Below are positions 17,069 to 28,913 of a DNA stretch of 64,000 nucleotides, piece after piece (positions within the stretch are counted from its first letter, which is position 1; each line of letters begins with the position of its first letter). The position numbers were made by a program, and so were the translations under genes. This stretch comes from JAPPFW01 sp965200835 (GTDB lineage Bacteria > Actinomycetota > Acidimicrobiia > Spongiisociales > Spongiisociaceae): positions 2,542,001 through 2,606,000 of the forward strand of contig OZ241390.1 of the NCBI GenBank assembly GCA_965200835.1. Direction: 5' to 3'. The notes below the pieces were generated by a model. The model ran no database searches. It saw only the letters and a list, made by a program, of their open reading frames with translations, and was not told where the DNA came from.

Positions 17069-17092
17069 GCAAAACCACGCAACAAGCCACTT

Positions 17093-17129
17093 GGTGAATA
17101 GCCATGAGGATGGCTATGGCTTATTCACC
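17093..17129. terminator. Bidirectional hairpin between permease and Fic genes
   Basis: Arms GGTGAATAGCCAT and ATGGCTTATTCACC pair over 13 bp with one bulged base; an alternative inner hairpin TAGCCAT-gagg-ATGGCTA has a 4-nt loop. It lies exactly at the convergent 3' ends and includes the Fic stop codon. No long T tract on either strand. Confidence 0.5.
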
Positions 17130-17998
17130 TCCATCTTCACCTGCGATGCCGATAGCGTTCAGCAAGGTTTGGCGCTGGGCGGCGGCGAACATGTTGATCA
17201 GGGGGCTGAGATCGCCTTGGTCTGCCTCTCCCAGAGCATCGAGGTAGTCGTCTCTCTGGTCCCGGTTGATGACCAGCGGGAACCATCCCTCCCTGAGAAA
17301 TACCAGCGAAGCGAGGGAGCGGGCTACCCGACCGTTTCCATCTTGGAAAGGATGGATCTGAACAAAACGATGGTGTAACCAGGCCGCCAGAACTTCTGGT
17401 GCTACCCCTTCGCGCAGATACTGGTCGTGCATCTGGATGAGGCGTTCCATCTCGACCGTTACCTGTTCCGCAGGGCAGTACTCGTGGATGATACCATCGG
17501 GACGGGTCGGATTGTTGGGTCGCTTCTTATAGGCTCCGCGGAGGAGGTCTATCTCGACATGCCTTCCGTAAGGATCGATACCCGTCGCGGTTCGCTGGCT
17601 GCGGGTGATCAACGCATGAAGTTCCTTTATGAAGGATTCTGAGAAGGGGCGTTCAGACTCGACGAACTCGAAAGCCAGTCGACGGCTTCCTTCTGGTCCC
17701 GGAGGTAGGCCGCCACCAGGGCAGGTGGCTTGTCGGTGGAGTCGTGGGATATGAACGACTCGCTAATGCCCCGTTCGATCAGTAGCTGGGTGACATCTCG
17801 GTCGAGCGTATAGAGGAGTTCCAGGATTCCGGTTTCTATCGCCCACTCGCGGGCCAACCGTTGGTTGAACTCCCTCAGGCCCTCGGTGGCTTGCAGCGAC
17901 TCCTTATGCTCGAGCCACACTCCCGCCAGCAGTCGGAGCTCTGCTACCGCCAGCTTCTCCCAATCGTCTCCGAGCGCAGTGATGGGTTGCCACTTCAT
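17121..17998 (-). pseudogene. Fic-family protein gene with one-base deletion
   Basis: Two frames form one Fic protein of about 291 residues. The first (ATG 17998 behind AGGAGA, reading to a TAA at 17627) gives the N-terminal domain with REWAIETGILELLYTLDRDV. The second (to 17121) gives the Fic core with HPFQDGNGRVAR, the AMPylase motif, and GAYKKRPNNPTRPDG. In the overlap the second frame reads FEFVESERPFSESFIKELHA, which joins smoothly to EAVDWL of the first if one T is added to the TTT at 17671-17673 (forward strand AAA). A homopolymer deletion, real or an assembly error, therefore splits the gene. Fic enzymes transfer AMP or other groups to proteins; the N-terminal inhibitory-type domain suggests a self-regulated enzyme. 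Confidence 0.78.
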
Positions 17999-18061
17999 GA
18001 GTTCTCCTCGGTGCGGTAGTGCTCGACTCCGCGGGAAGAGACGGAGAGAGTGCGATCCCTT

Positions 18062-21472
<3,411 letters not shown>

Positions 21473-21525
21473 GCCACCCTCCCCGCGTGTCCACCCTACT
21501 GGACGACTGCCGCGCCATAGCTCCT

Positions 21526-21553
21526 GATCCCATTCCCGTACGGGAATGGGATC
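21526..21553. promoter_or_regulatory. 28-bp perfect palindrome in the nrdJ / hisA-like divergent promoter
   Basis: Each 14-base half is GATCCCATTCCCGT and its exact complement, with no spacer. It sits between two divergent genes, so it reads as a dyad operator rather than a terminator. It does not match NrdR or LexA boxes. The regulator is unknown. Confidence 0.6.
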
Positions 21554-21703
21554 CGTGAGTGTAGTTACATCCTTGTAGTTTCTGCGGCTTTCTATCTACC
21601 GCTGTCCAGGGGAAGAGGGTCGGACCGACCCGAGGAAGTGGGGCAGAGGATAGCCATCCCGCGCCGTCCGCGTCACTCCCGCCCGCCCGCCTCCCGCCTC
21701 GTG

Positions 21704-21709
21704 TAGACT
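21704..21709 (+). promoter_or_regulatory. -10 box of a leaderless promoter for the HisA-like gene
   Basis: TAGACT lies 6 nt before the GTG at 21716 and no ribosome-binding site exists between them, so transcription probably starts at or next to the start codon. A clear -35 is not visible. Confidence 0.5.
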
Positions 21710-21715
21710 GAATAT

Positions 21716-22870
21716 GTGGATCTTTACGCCCGGGTGAACATTCTCGAAGGGCGCGCCGTCCGCCTCGGGCGGGGGAGCCTCGAAGATGTTACGTCCCTCG
21801 ACGCCGATCCACTCGACCGGGCCCGAGGCTGGGTCGACAAGGGCGTAGACCACCTGCTGGTAGTCGACCTCGACGCCGCCGCCTACGGCTCGTATCGCAA
21901 CCGTCCCCTCATAGACCGGATGCTCGAAGCGCTGGAGTTGCCGGTGGTGGTGGCAGGCGGGATCCGCTCCGAGCGGGAAGCAGCCCGGTTGATCGGGCGA
22001 GGCGCCTGTAAGATAGTGATGGGCACCGCCGCTATCGAGAGCCCCACCATGGTGTGGGACCTGTGCCGTGACTACCCGGACCGGATGATGGTTTCCATCG
22101 ACGTGCTGGAGAACGAGGAGCTGGTCACCCGCGGCTGGACCTCCGACTCAGGCCGCTTTCTGGAAGAGGTCATGCTCGAGATGGCTTCGTGCGGGGTGAG
22201 CGGGTTCTTCGTAGCCGATGCCCGGCGAGACGTGCTCACCGAGGCACCCGACTTGGAGATCCTCCGCACCGCCCTCGAGTACGTGGACGAGCCGGTCATC
22301 GCCTCAGGGGGAGTCCGGCACCTGGACGATCTGCGCATGCTCACCTCGATCGAGGTGGATGGACGCTCCCTCGCCGGTCTGGTGGTCGGGCGGGAGGTGA
22401 CCGAGGGCCGGTTCACGGTCGGCGAGGCGAAGGCCGTGCTCAGCGGGCCTGCCCGGCCCAAGTCGACGGTGCAGCAGCTGAGGGTGGTTCTGCCCTGCCG
22501 GGACATAGAGCGGAGCATCTACTTCTATAACCAGGTTGTTGGACTTCCCCGCATCGACCTGTTCGAGCAGGAGGCCATGGGCGAGGCTCCGGCCGATCGG
22601 GGTGTGTTGCTGGACATGGGGGACGGGCGGATGCTGGAGTTGACCTCATCGAGCGAGGTCGACGGTGCGGCGGATGGGTATAGATGCGAACTGGTCCTAG
22701 TGGTCGACGAGGTCGAGATGTGGCGTGACCGCATCCGGCGGTTGAGTGACTATCCCGTTCCGCCGTTCGAACAGTCGCCTGCCGGTTTCTCGGTAGATGC
22801 TCCCGACGGTGTTACCGTAACGATCGCAGGTCCGCTCGGTCTGCTGTCCTCGGCGACCGGGGAAAGATAA
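21716..22870 (+). CDS. HisA-like TIM barrel fused to a VOC domain
   Basis: 384 aa. Residues 1-245 are a HisA/PriA-type barrel: VRLGRGS near residue 15, VVAGGIRS, GACKIVMGTAA, SIDV...RGWT (second catalytic Asp kept) and ASGGVR are all in register. The first strand, normally PA.D(I/L), reads YARVNIL: the general-acid/base Asp is Asn8. Residues about 262-378 form a vicinal-oxygen-chelate (glyoxalase-like) domain (QLRVVLPCRDIERSIYFYNQ, VVGLPRIDL). The known HisA reaction is an Amadori isomerisation in histidine synthesis; with Asn8 and the added VOC domain this is more likely a paralogue with a different role. No other his gene is nearby. The start is leaderless GTG. Confidence 0.8.
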   Translation: MDLYARVNILEGRAVRLGRGSLEDVTSLDADPLDRARGWVDKGVDHLLVVDLDAAAYGSYRNRPLIDRMLEALELPVVVAGGIRSEREAARLIGRGACKIVMGTAAIESPTMVWDLCRDYPDRMMVSIDVLENEELVTRGWTSDSGRFLEEVMLEMASCGVSGFFVADARRDVLTEAPDLEILRTALEYVDEPVIASGGVRHLDDLRMLTSIEVDGRSLAGLVVGREVTEGRFTVGEAKAVLSGPARPKSTVQQLRVVLPCRDIERSIYFYNQVVGLPRIDLFEQEAMGEAPADRGVLLDMGDGRMLELTSSSEVDGAADGYRCELVLVVDEVEMWRDRIRRLSDYPVPPFEQSPAGFSVDAPDGVTVTIAGPLGLLSSATGER

Positions 22871-22907
22871 GTCGGCAGTCGACGACGAGCAAAGGTAGGG
22901 GTAACAC

Positions 22908-23705
22908 ATGAAGGTCCGACGGCTCAGCAACTGGTTGATCATCGGCGTAGCCGTTCTCGTGCTGGCTGCTTGCGAGCTGCGGGTCCACACCGACCTGATG
23001 ATCGAGGAGGACGGGAGCGGAAGGCTATCGATCGAGCTTTCGGTGGACGAGGAGCTGGCCATGCTGGCCGGTGGAGCTTTGGGTGGTGAGCAGGCGATCG
23101 ATGACGAGATGACTCCCGCCGGATGGCAGGCGGAGGTGGTTACGGGTGGCGGTTACGAAGGGGTGCGCGCATGGAAGGACTTCGAGACACTCGAAGATCT
23201 CCACCAGATAGTCGCCCTGCCGGCCCTGGTCGGTGACTTCCCGGGCGCTGACCTGTTCTCTTTCCTCACCGATATCGCACCCGACCGGGAAGACGACACC
23301 TTCACCTTCCAACTCGTGATCCCCGACGACCTGGCCGGCCTGGTCCAGGAGGAGATGCAAGCCAGCCCGATGCCCCTGGATCTGGCGATGCTGGACGAGA
23401 TCTTCGACATTCGCCTCACTGTGGTGCTACCCGGTGATCTGGTGATCAGCAACGCCAATACCGAAGTCGGCAACACCCTGGTGTGGAACATCTCGCTGGG
23501 CGATGGTGGCCGGGAGTTGCACGCCGTGTCGGAACTTCCGGGTCCGGATCGCAGCAGGTTCTTCGTGTGGGGAGCGATCGTCCTGGCAGTTCTGGTGGCG
23601 GCCTACATGATCTTCGTCCTACTCAGGCGGCGCAGGCAGAAGGCCGAGGAGCCGGACCCGGCCGGCCCGACCGAGTCCACCGTAGACCACCCACCGGATA
23701 CGTAA
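22908..23705 (+). CDS. LppM-like lipoprotein with C-terminal membrane anchor
   Basis: 265 aa. A signal peptide ends in a lipobox LAAC (Cys about 22), and the mature N-terminus LRVHTDLMIEEDGSGRLSIEL is typical of the LppM (DUF3153) domain found in actinobacteria. A single membrane helix (about 220-240, VWGAIVLAVLVAAYMIFVLL) is followed by RRRRQK and an acidic tail, so the protein is anchored at both ends. Mycobacterial LppM influences phagosome maturation; here the role is unknown. A weak GGGG lies before ATG 22908. It follows the HisA-like gene by 37 bp and may be co-transcribed. Confidence 0.82.
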   Translation: MKVRRLSNWLIIGVAVLVLAACELRVHTDLMIEEDGSGRLSIELSVDEELAMLAGGALGGEQAIDDEMTPAGWQAEVVTGGGYEGVRAWKDFETLEDLHQIVALPALVGDFPGADLFSFLTDIAPDREDDTFTFQLVIPDDLAGLVQEEMQASPMPLDLAMLDEIFDIRLTVVLPGDLVISNANTEVGNTLVWNISLGDGGRELHAVSELPGPDRSRFFVWGAIVLAVLVAAYMIFVLLRRRRQKAEEPDPAGPTESTVDHPPDT

Positions 23706-23767
23706 GTCACCGACCGGGGCTTACGCTTGTGACATACTGAGACTGGACGCGCGCCGCGGGAGGCTAC

Positions 23768-25207
23768 TTGCGGTTCATCAACGATCCGTTACCCGGACAC
23801 GACCTCACCTACGCCGATGTCTTCCTAGCGCCCTCCTATTCCGAGGTGGGATCCCGCCTCGACGTGGATCTCAGCCCGCCCGACGGCGTGGGTACCAGCA
23901 CTCCGGTGGTGGTGGCCAACATGACCGCCGTAGCAGGCCGGCGCATGGCGGAGACCGTCGCCCGCCGGGGTGGGGTGGCGGTACTGCCTCAGGACGTGGA
24001 GATAGAGGCTATCGCCGATATGGTGGCGACCGTGAAGCAGGCTCATCGAGTGGTCGACACCGCCCTGACGCTCAGCCCGCACGACAACATCCACACGGCT
24101 CGAGCCTTTATCAACAAGCGTTCCCACGGGGCAGTGATCGTGGTGGACGCGCTGGACCGTCCGGTCGGGATCGTCACCAAGATCGACCTGGAGGGGGCTG
24201 ATCCCTTCACGCCACTGAGCGAGGTGATGTCCGAGGACCCCATCGTTCTCTCGACGCAGCTGGATCCGGAGGCGATGTACAACGCGCTGGCCGAGCGCCG
24301 GGTTCACCTCGCCCCGGTGGTCGATGCCCAAGGTGGGCTGGTCGGGGTGATCACCGAGCAGGGCGCCATCCGGTCCACCCTCTACGATCCGGCCACCGAT
24401 AGTCACGGCCGGTTGCTGGTGGCAGCCGCGGTCGAGATAAGTGGCGATGCCGGTGCCAAGGCGGCCAAGCTGGCCGCGGTCGGGGTGGACATCCTGGTGG
24501 TCGATACCGCTCACGGGCACCAGGGTCGGATGATGGAGGCCCTCGGCGAGGTCCGGGCTGCGGTCGACGATCTCCCGCTGGTGGCGGGCAACGTGGTGAC
24601 CGCCTGGGGGGTCAACGACCTGCTGGACGCCGGGGCCGACATAGTGAAGGTGGGGGTCGGTCCGGGAGCGATGTGTACGACCCGCATGATGACCGGGGTC
24701 GGGCGTCCGCAGTTCTCCGCGGTGGTGGAGTGTGCCGCGGCAGCCCGAGCGCGGGGTGCCCACATCTGGGCCGACGGCGGGCTGCGACATCCCCGTGACG
24801 TGGCACTGGCCCTGGCGGGAGGCGCGGCCAGCGCGATGATCGGAACCTGGTTTGCCGGCACCTACGAATCGGCGGCCGAGGCGATGCGCGACTCGCAGGG
24901 GCGGGTCTACAAGGAGAACTACGGGATGGCTTCCAGACGGGCCGTCCGGCGGCGCACCCGGAACGACACGCCCTACCAGCGAGCACTCAAGACCATGTTC
25001 GAGGAGGGGATTTCCGGTTCGCGGATGTATCTCGACCGGGAGGTACCGGGCGTGGAGGATCTGATCGACCGGGTGGTGGCTGGGGTCCGTTCGGCCTGCA
25101 CCTATATGGGGGCGCGCAACATCGACGAGTTCCATGAGCGGGCTCTGGTGGGGGTGCAATCGGCAGCCGGATACTCCGAGGGCAAACCGGCTCCGCAAGG
25201 TTGGTAG
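23768..25207 (+). CDS. guaB1: GuaB1-type IMPDH-family protein (probable GMP reductase)
   Basis: 479 aa, the same length as mycobacterial GuaB1. Start is TTG with GGGAGG 5 nt upstream. The IMPDH barrel is interrupted by two CBS domains (about 95-205, FINKRSHGAVIVVDA...VGVITE). The catalytic loop is GVGPGAMCTTRMMTG and the flap region YKENYGMASRRAV follows. Mycobacterial GuaB1 has been shown to act as an NADPH-dependent GMP reductase with CBS regulation, so that role is inferred here. The upstream CATACT could serve as -10. Cytoplasmic purine salvage. Confidence 0.92.
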   Translation: MRFINDPLPGHDLTYADVFLAPSYSEVGSRLDVDLSPPDGVGTSTPVVVANMTAVAGRRMAETVARRGGVAVLPQDVEIEAIADMVATVKQAHRVVDTALTLSPHDNIHTARAFINKRSHGAVIVVDALDRPVGIVTKIDLEGADPFTPLSEVMSEDPIVLSTQLDPEAMYNALAERRVHLAPVVDAQGGLVGVITEQGAIRSTLYDPATDSHGRLLVAAAVEISGDAGAKAAKLAAVGVDILVVDTAHGHQGRMMEALGEVRAAVDDLPLVAGNVVTAWGVNDLLDAGADIVKVGVGPGAMCTTRMMTGVGRPQFSAVVECAAAARARGAHIWADGGLRHPRDVALALAGGAASAMIGTWFAGTYESAAEAMRDSQGRVYKENYGMASRRAVRRRTRNDTPYQRALKTMFEEGISGSRMYLDREVPGVEDLIDRVVAGVRSACTYMGARNIDEFHERALVGVQSAAGYSEGKPAPQGW

Positions 25208-25299
25208 TACGGACTGCTCCGTAACCGCCGGGCCGGTGCTTCATCTACGGTGGACGGTGCGCATGGGTGGGTACCCAAGAGATGGAGGAGAATGAGTAT

Positions 25300-25650
25300 A
25301 TGAAACCGGTAGAGATCACGGTCACCTGCGGCACTCGGGCGGAGGCTAGGCAGATAATGGAGGCGCTGGTGGAGGATCGTCTGGCGGCCTGCGCGCAGAC
25401 CTGGCCCATCTTGAGCTGCTTTCGATGGGGTGGTGAGGTGGAGACCGACTTTGAGCATGCGGTACTCGTGAAGTCGGTGGACACCAACTTCGAAGCGATC
25501 TGCGAAGTTATCCGGCGGCTGCACAGTTATGAACTGCCATCCATCGTGATGATCCCTCTGGAGGGAACTGGTCCTGGCTACCTGGAGTGGTTGCTCGATG
25601 CCACTGGCGGGCCGGACCGTGCCGGGCGGGATGGAGCAGCGCAACCGTGA
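25300..25650 (+). CDS. cutA: CutA1 divalent-cation tolerance protein
   Basis: 116 aa from ATG 25300; GGAGG lies 11 nt upstream (earlier in-frame ATG and GTG are possible). Conserved CutA features: ITVTCGTRAEA..I...LVEDRLAACAQTWPILSCFRW.G at 5-47, then E.EHAVLVKS and ..HSYELPSIVMIP..G...YL.WL. CutA proteins form compact cytoplasmic trimers; a role in metal tolerance is debated. The C-terminal 15 residues are low complexity. Confidence 0.93.
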   Translation: MKPVEITVTCGTRAEARQIMEALVEDRLAACAQTWPILSCFRWGGEVETDFEHAVLVKSVDTNFEAICEVIRRLHSYELPSIVMIPLEGTGPGYLEWLLDATGGPDRAGRDGAAQP

Positions 25651-25699
25651 CCGTCCGGCGCGGCGGGCATGAATGGCGCGCGCCTGCCAAGAATGCGAG

Positions 25700-25705
25700 T
25701 AGCCT
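25700..25705 (+). promoter_or_regulatory. -10 box of a leaderless promoter
   Basis: TAGCCT ends 7 nt before ATG 25713, with no ribosome-binding site between. Same arrangement as at 26795 and 39287. Confidence 0.45.
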
Positions 25706-25712
25706 TTAGCCG

Positions 25713-26708
25713 ATGGCGAGAGTAAGACTTTTCGCGAACCTCCGCGAGGTTGCGGGGACCACACAGGTAGACATCGACGGAGGCACGGTCGGAGAGGTCG
25801 TGGATGGCTTGGTGGCGCGTTACGGCGCGGACTTCCAGCAGCACCTGGGGACCGCTCGGATCTGGAAGAACGGACTCGAGGGGGTGGCGGGCGACCCGGT
25901 CACGGACGATGACGAGTTGGCGGTGATACCCCCGGTGTCGGGAGGCCAGACGATGTCGGCGATGGAAGGGGGAGGGGGGCTGGAGACCCTGAAACTGGCC
26001 GGTGTGACCCTGCTGCTCCTGGGGGCGAACGTTCTGGGGCCCGGCTATCTCGTGGCGCTGTGGGTCGGGGTGGCGGCCATGTGGATCATGGATCTGGCGA
26101 TGTCCTCCTCCGACGGAGACTTCCGCATCGATTACCCGCCGCTGCTGGCTGCGGTGCTGGTGTCGATGGCGGCCAGTAGCACCTTCGGACTGGCTGGACT
26201 GGGCATTGGTGCCGCCCTCTCGGTGGCGATGGTCATGGGCTGCGCAATTGCGCGGCCCTCAGCCCGGGATCTGACCATGCTGGCTGCTTCGTCGGTGGCC
26301 GCGCTGATCGCCTCGCTGTCGGTGTCCTCCATCCTGCTGGCCCGGGTGGTTGCCAGCAACGGGGAGCGCACCATAGCCGGCTTGCTGATCATCACCATCC
26401 TGGGTGCCGTCATCGGGCAAGTCACCGACCGCAGCCGGTCCCGTTTGATCAGCCCTTATACGATGGCGTCGATAGTGATGGTGCTGGCAGCCCTGGCAGT
26501 GGCCAACCTCTCGGACCTTCCGAGCTTCGGTTACCTACGATGGTTCTTCATCGGGTTGGTCATGGCCTTCTCGGTCATCGCCGGCCGGGGAATCGGCTCT
26601 GCCTTCCGAACCGGGCAGATACAGATGGCTGCCCGGCCCGGTGGCGCACTGGCTTCCTTCGACGGTCCGATGTTGGCGGTAGCTGCTTTCTTCCCACTGG
26701 TGGGTTGA
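25713..26708 (+). CDS. MoaD/ThiS-like domain fused to a polytopic membrane protein
   Basis: 331 aa in one uninterrupted frame. Residues 1-78 are a MoaD-type beta-grasp (RVRLFANLREVAG, then a C-terminal PPVSGG with Gly77-Gly78), the end at which MoaD is normally adenylated and thiocarboxylated. Here the GG is followed by Gln-Thr-Met and about eight membrane helices (90-331). The last helices (GRGIGSAFRTG.....RPGGALASFDG) resemble the C-terminal signature of CDP-diglyceride synthases but lack its KD...PGHGG.LDR residues. An internal ATG (25953, residue 81) has GGGAGG 7 nt before it, inside the GG codons. Replacing the CAG codon after GG by TAG would give two ordinary genes. Possible outcomes are fusion, internal restart, or a lost stop. 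Confidence 0.75.
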   Translation: MARVRLFANLREVAGTTQVDIDGGTVGEVVDGLVARYGADFQQHLGTARIWKNGLEGVAGDPVTDDDELAVIPPVSGGQTMSAMEGGGGLETLKLAGVTLLLLGANVLGPGYLVALWVGVAAMWIMDLAMSSSDGDFRIDYPPLLAAVLVSMAASSTFGLAGLGIGAALSVAMVMGCAIARPSARDLTMLAASSVAALIASLSVSSILLARVVASNGERTIAGLLIITILGAVIGQVTDRSRSRLISPYTMASIVMVLAALAVANLSDLPSFGYLRWFFIGLVMAFSVIAGRGIGSAFRTGQIQMAARPGGALASFDGPMLAVAAFFPLVG

Positions 26709-26770
26709 GCCGGGGTCCGACCGCTCGACTCGCCTCGACGGCCGACTCGTAGCTCCCGGTCGGTCTCGGA

Positions 26771-26800
26771 TTGAGTTTGAGTCCATAGAACGCCTAGCCT
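26771..26800 (+). promoter_or_regulatory. Promoter of the M23 peptidase gene
   Basis: -35 TTGAGT (26771-26776), 18-bp spacer, -10 TAGCCT (26795-26800), then ATG 7 nt later. The start codon coincides with the expected transcription start, so the mRNA is probably leaderless. Confidence 0.6.
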
Positions 26801-26807
26801 CGGTGCG

Positions 26808-27914
26808 ATGCCTAAGAGCTTCCCCCGGATCCTGTTGATAGTGCTGCTGGTTACCGCCACCGTCCTTCCGCCTTCTCCTTCTGTTGCGGTCGCCGAGGCG
26901 GAGGTCGACGCGGCGTGTGCTGACTATCGGGAGTCGAAAGAGAGGCTCGACGCAGCGATCGAGGAGCGAGACGCCGCCCAGGCACAGTATGCGATGCTCT
27001 ACTCGGACCGGGAGGTCATGTCGGACCGGGCCGGCCGCTTGTTCGATCAGATAGCGGAACGCAACGAGGAGATCGAAGCCCTGCATGATCAGGTGGTGGC
27101 ATGGGCGGTGGAAGCGTACATGGCGGCCGACACGGAGATGAGCGGCATCGCCCTGCTCACCCGATCCGTCGATCAGTTGCTAACCGGCCAGGAGTTCCTG
27201 AACTCGATCACCAACGAGCGGGCGGCGGCGGTCGACCGGCTGGTGATCGTCGTGGCCGAGACCGAGGCGATGCAGGAGGAGTTGGATGATCAGACCACCC
27301 AACTGTTGCTGCTGGAGGCAGAGGCGCACCAGGTGGCGCAGGTTCTGGCCGGGGCCACCGATGAAGCTCTGGATGCCGCCCGCCAGCTGAAGGGCGAGTG
27401 CCAGCGGCTCTACCAGCAGCGCCAGGCCGAGCAAGCCCGGATCCTCGCTCTGGAAGCTGCCCGCCGCTCGGGCGGGGCCGGTGGGGTTGCATTCTCGGTC
27501 ACGCCCGGGTTCGTCTGCCCCATGGACCCGGCGGCCACCTCCTTCATCAACGACTGGGGCTTCCCGAGGTCCGGTGGCCGCAGACACAAGGGCACCGATC
27601 TGTTCGCTCCCAGGGGCCAGCCGGTGCTGGCGGTGAGCAACGGTTCGATCCTGCTCAGGAACGGGGGATTGGGTGGCATCGCCCTGTGGCTATCGGCCAA
27701 CAACGGGGTGGACTACTACTACGCACACCTCGACGGCTATGCGCCGGGAATCGCCACCGGGTCGCGAGTCACCCGCGGCCAGGTCATCGCCTACAACGGC
27801 GACACTGGAAATGCCCGCGGGACCCCTCCGCACGTGCACTTCCAGCTTCACCCGAACGGCCGGACTAGTGCGGCGGTCAACCCTTATCCCACCATCAGCC
27901 GGGTCTGCCGGTAG
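26808..27914 (+). CDS. Secreted M23-family (LytM) peptidase with coiled coil
   Basis: 368 aa. A signal peptide (about 1-27, ILLIVLLVTATVLPPSPSVAVA) is followed by a long coiled-coil region (about 35-220, rich in Glu/Ala/Gln) and a C-terminal LytM domain. Zinc motifs: H-K-G-T-D (RRHKGTDLFAPRG) and H-V-H (PPHVHFQLHPNG), with the intervening YYYAHLDG. It resembles NlpD/EnvC or RipA-like division hydrolases or activators; because all zinc ligands are present it is probably a real peptidoglycan endopeptidase outside the membrane. Confidence 0.9.
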   Translation: MPKSFPRILLIVLLVTATVLPPSPSVAVAEAEVDAACADYRESKERLDAAIEERDAAQAQYAMLYSDREVMSDRAGRLFDQIAERNEEIEALHDQVVAWAVEAYMAADTEMSGIALLTRSVDQLLTGQEFLNSITNERAAAVDRLVIVVAETEAMQEELDDQTTQLLLLEAEAHQVAQVLAGATDEALDAARQLKGECQRLYQQRQAEQARILALEAARRSGGAGGVAFSVTPGFVCPMDPAATSFINDWGFPRSGGRRHKGTDLFAPRGQPVLAVSNGSILLRNGGLGGIALWLSANNGVDYYYAHLDGYAPGIATGSRVTRGQVIAYNGDTGNARGTPPHVHFQLHPNGRTSAAVNPYPTISRVCR

Positions 27915-27983
27915 GAGGAGGCGGCTCGTGACAGGTCGGTGTCGGATCCGACCCACCTGGCAGCCGGATCATGACGGAGCGGG

Positions 27984-28913
27984 ATGGTAAGCCCGACCTC
28001 TCCGGCCCGTGAGCCGCTGGCGTTCACGACGGCCGATGACCACCAACCGGCTGCACCGAGGATCGGGCCGTTCGCCGACCGGCACTTCCTGAGCACCATC
28101 TGGCGGCACACGGCCGCTCCCGGCCACAGGCCCGAAGTGCTGGCCGATGGGCGCGGGGAAGTGGTGCTGGTGGAAGGCCCCGACGGCCTCGGGTTACTCG
28201 GTCACGAGAACCTGGTCGACTACCGGTCTCCAAAGGGGGACAGCCTGGACTTGCTGGCCGATCGGTTCGGGAGGTTGGCCCCCGGGGCGAGGTTCCGGTT
28301 CGACTCCCTACCTGCGACGGCGGCCGAGGTCGTTGGCAGGGCACTGGCACGGGCGGGGGTGGCTTACCGGCGAGACCTGCACACCACCACCATGGTGCTC
28401 CACCTGCCGGACTCTTTCGACGCCTACCTATCGATGCTCGGCAAGAAGCAGAGGCACGAGACCCGCCGCAAGGGCAGGCGGTTCGAGGCATCCCTGGGCG
28501 TGCCCCGCCTAGTCAGCTTCGACCGGCCCGGACCGGCCCTGGAGGACTTCTTCCGGCTGCATAGGCTTGCCAAGGGCCGCAAGGGTAGGTTCATGACCGA
28601 TCGGATGGCCGCCCTCTTCGCGGATCTGCTTGCGGGAGACGGCTGGCGACTAGATGCGCTCTACGGTGACGACTCTGCCCTGGCCGCAGCAGCAGTCAGC
28701 TACGCGGATGACACCGGCTACTACCTGTACAACTCGGCCTACGATCCGGGCCTGAGCCACGCCTCGCCCGGTGTCGTGATGCTCAGCGAAATGGTCCGGA
28801 TGGCCATCGACCAGGGTCTGGCGGTTTTCGACTTCCTGAAGGGTGACGAGATCTACAAGTACCGGATGGGCGCCCGTCCCCGGTCCGTCTATCTGGTCGA
28901 GGGTGCCGGATGA
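27984..28913 (+). CDS. GNAT-like acyltransferase (BioF2/CelD type)
   Basis: 309 aa. The domain pattern (LGKKQRHETRRKGRRFEASL, ...FFRLHRLAKGRKGRFM, YLYNSAYDPGLSHASPGVVMLSEMVRMAIDQGLAVFDFLKGDEIYKYRMG) is typical of the BioF2-like/CelD GNAT proteins that modify cell-envelope sugars or peptides. Cytoplasmic, no signal peptide. It overlaps the mshA start by 4 nt (ATGA) and so is translationally coupled to it. The acceptor is unknown. Confidence 0.85.
   Translation: MVSPTSPAREPLAFTTADDHQPAAPRIGPFADRHFLSTIWRHTAAPGHRPEVLADGRGEVVLVEGPDGLGLLGHENLVDYRSPKGDSLDLLADRFGRLAPGARFRFDSLPATAAEVVGRALARAGVAYRRDLHTTTMVLHLPDSFDAYLSMLGKKQRHETRRKGRRFEASLGVPRLVSFDRPGPALEDFFRLHRLAKGRKGRFMTDRMAALFADLLAGDGWRLDALYGDDSALAAAAVSYADDTGYYLYNSAYDPGLSHASPGVVMLSEMVRMAIDQGLAVFDFLKGDEIYKYRMGARPRSVYLVEGAG

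Noticed and set aside
21473..21715. Cobalamin riboswitch before nrdJ
   Set aside because: No B12 box or core motif was found; only the palindrome is present.
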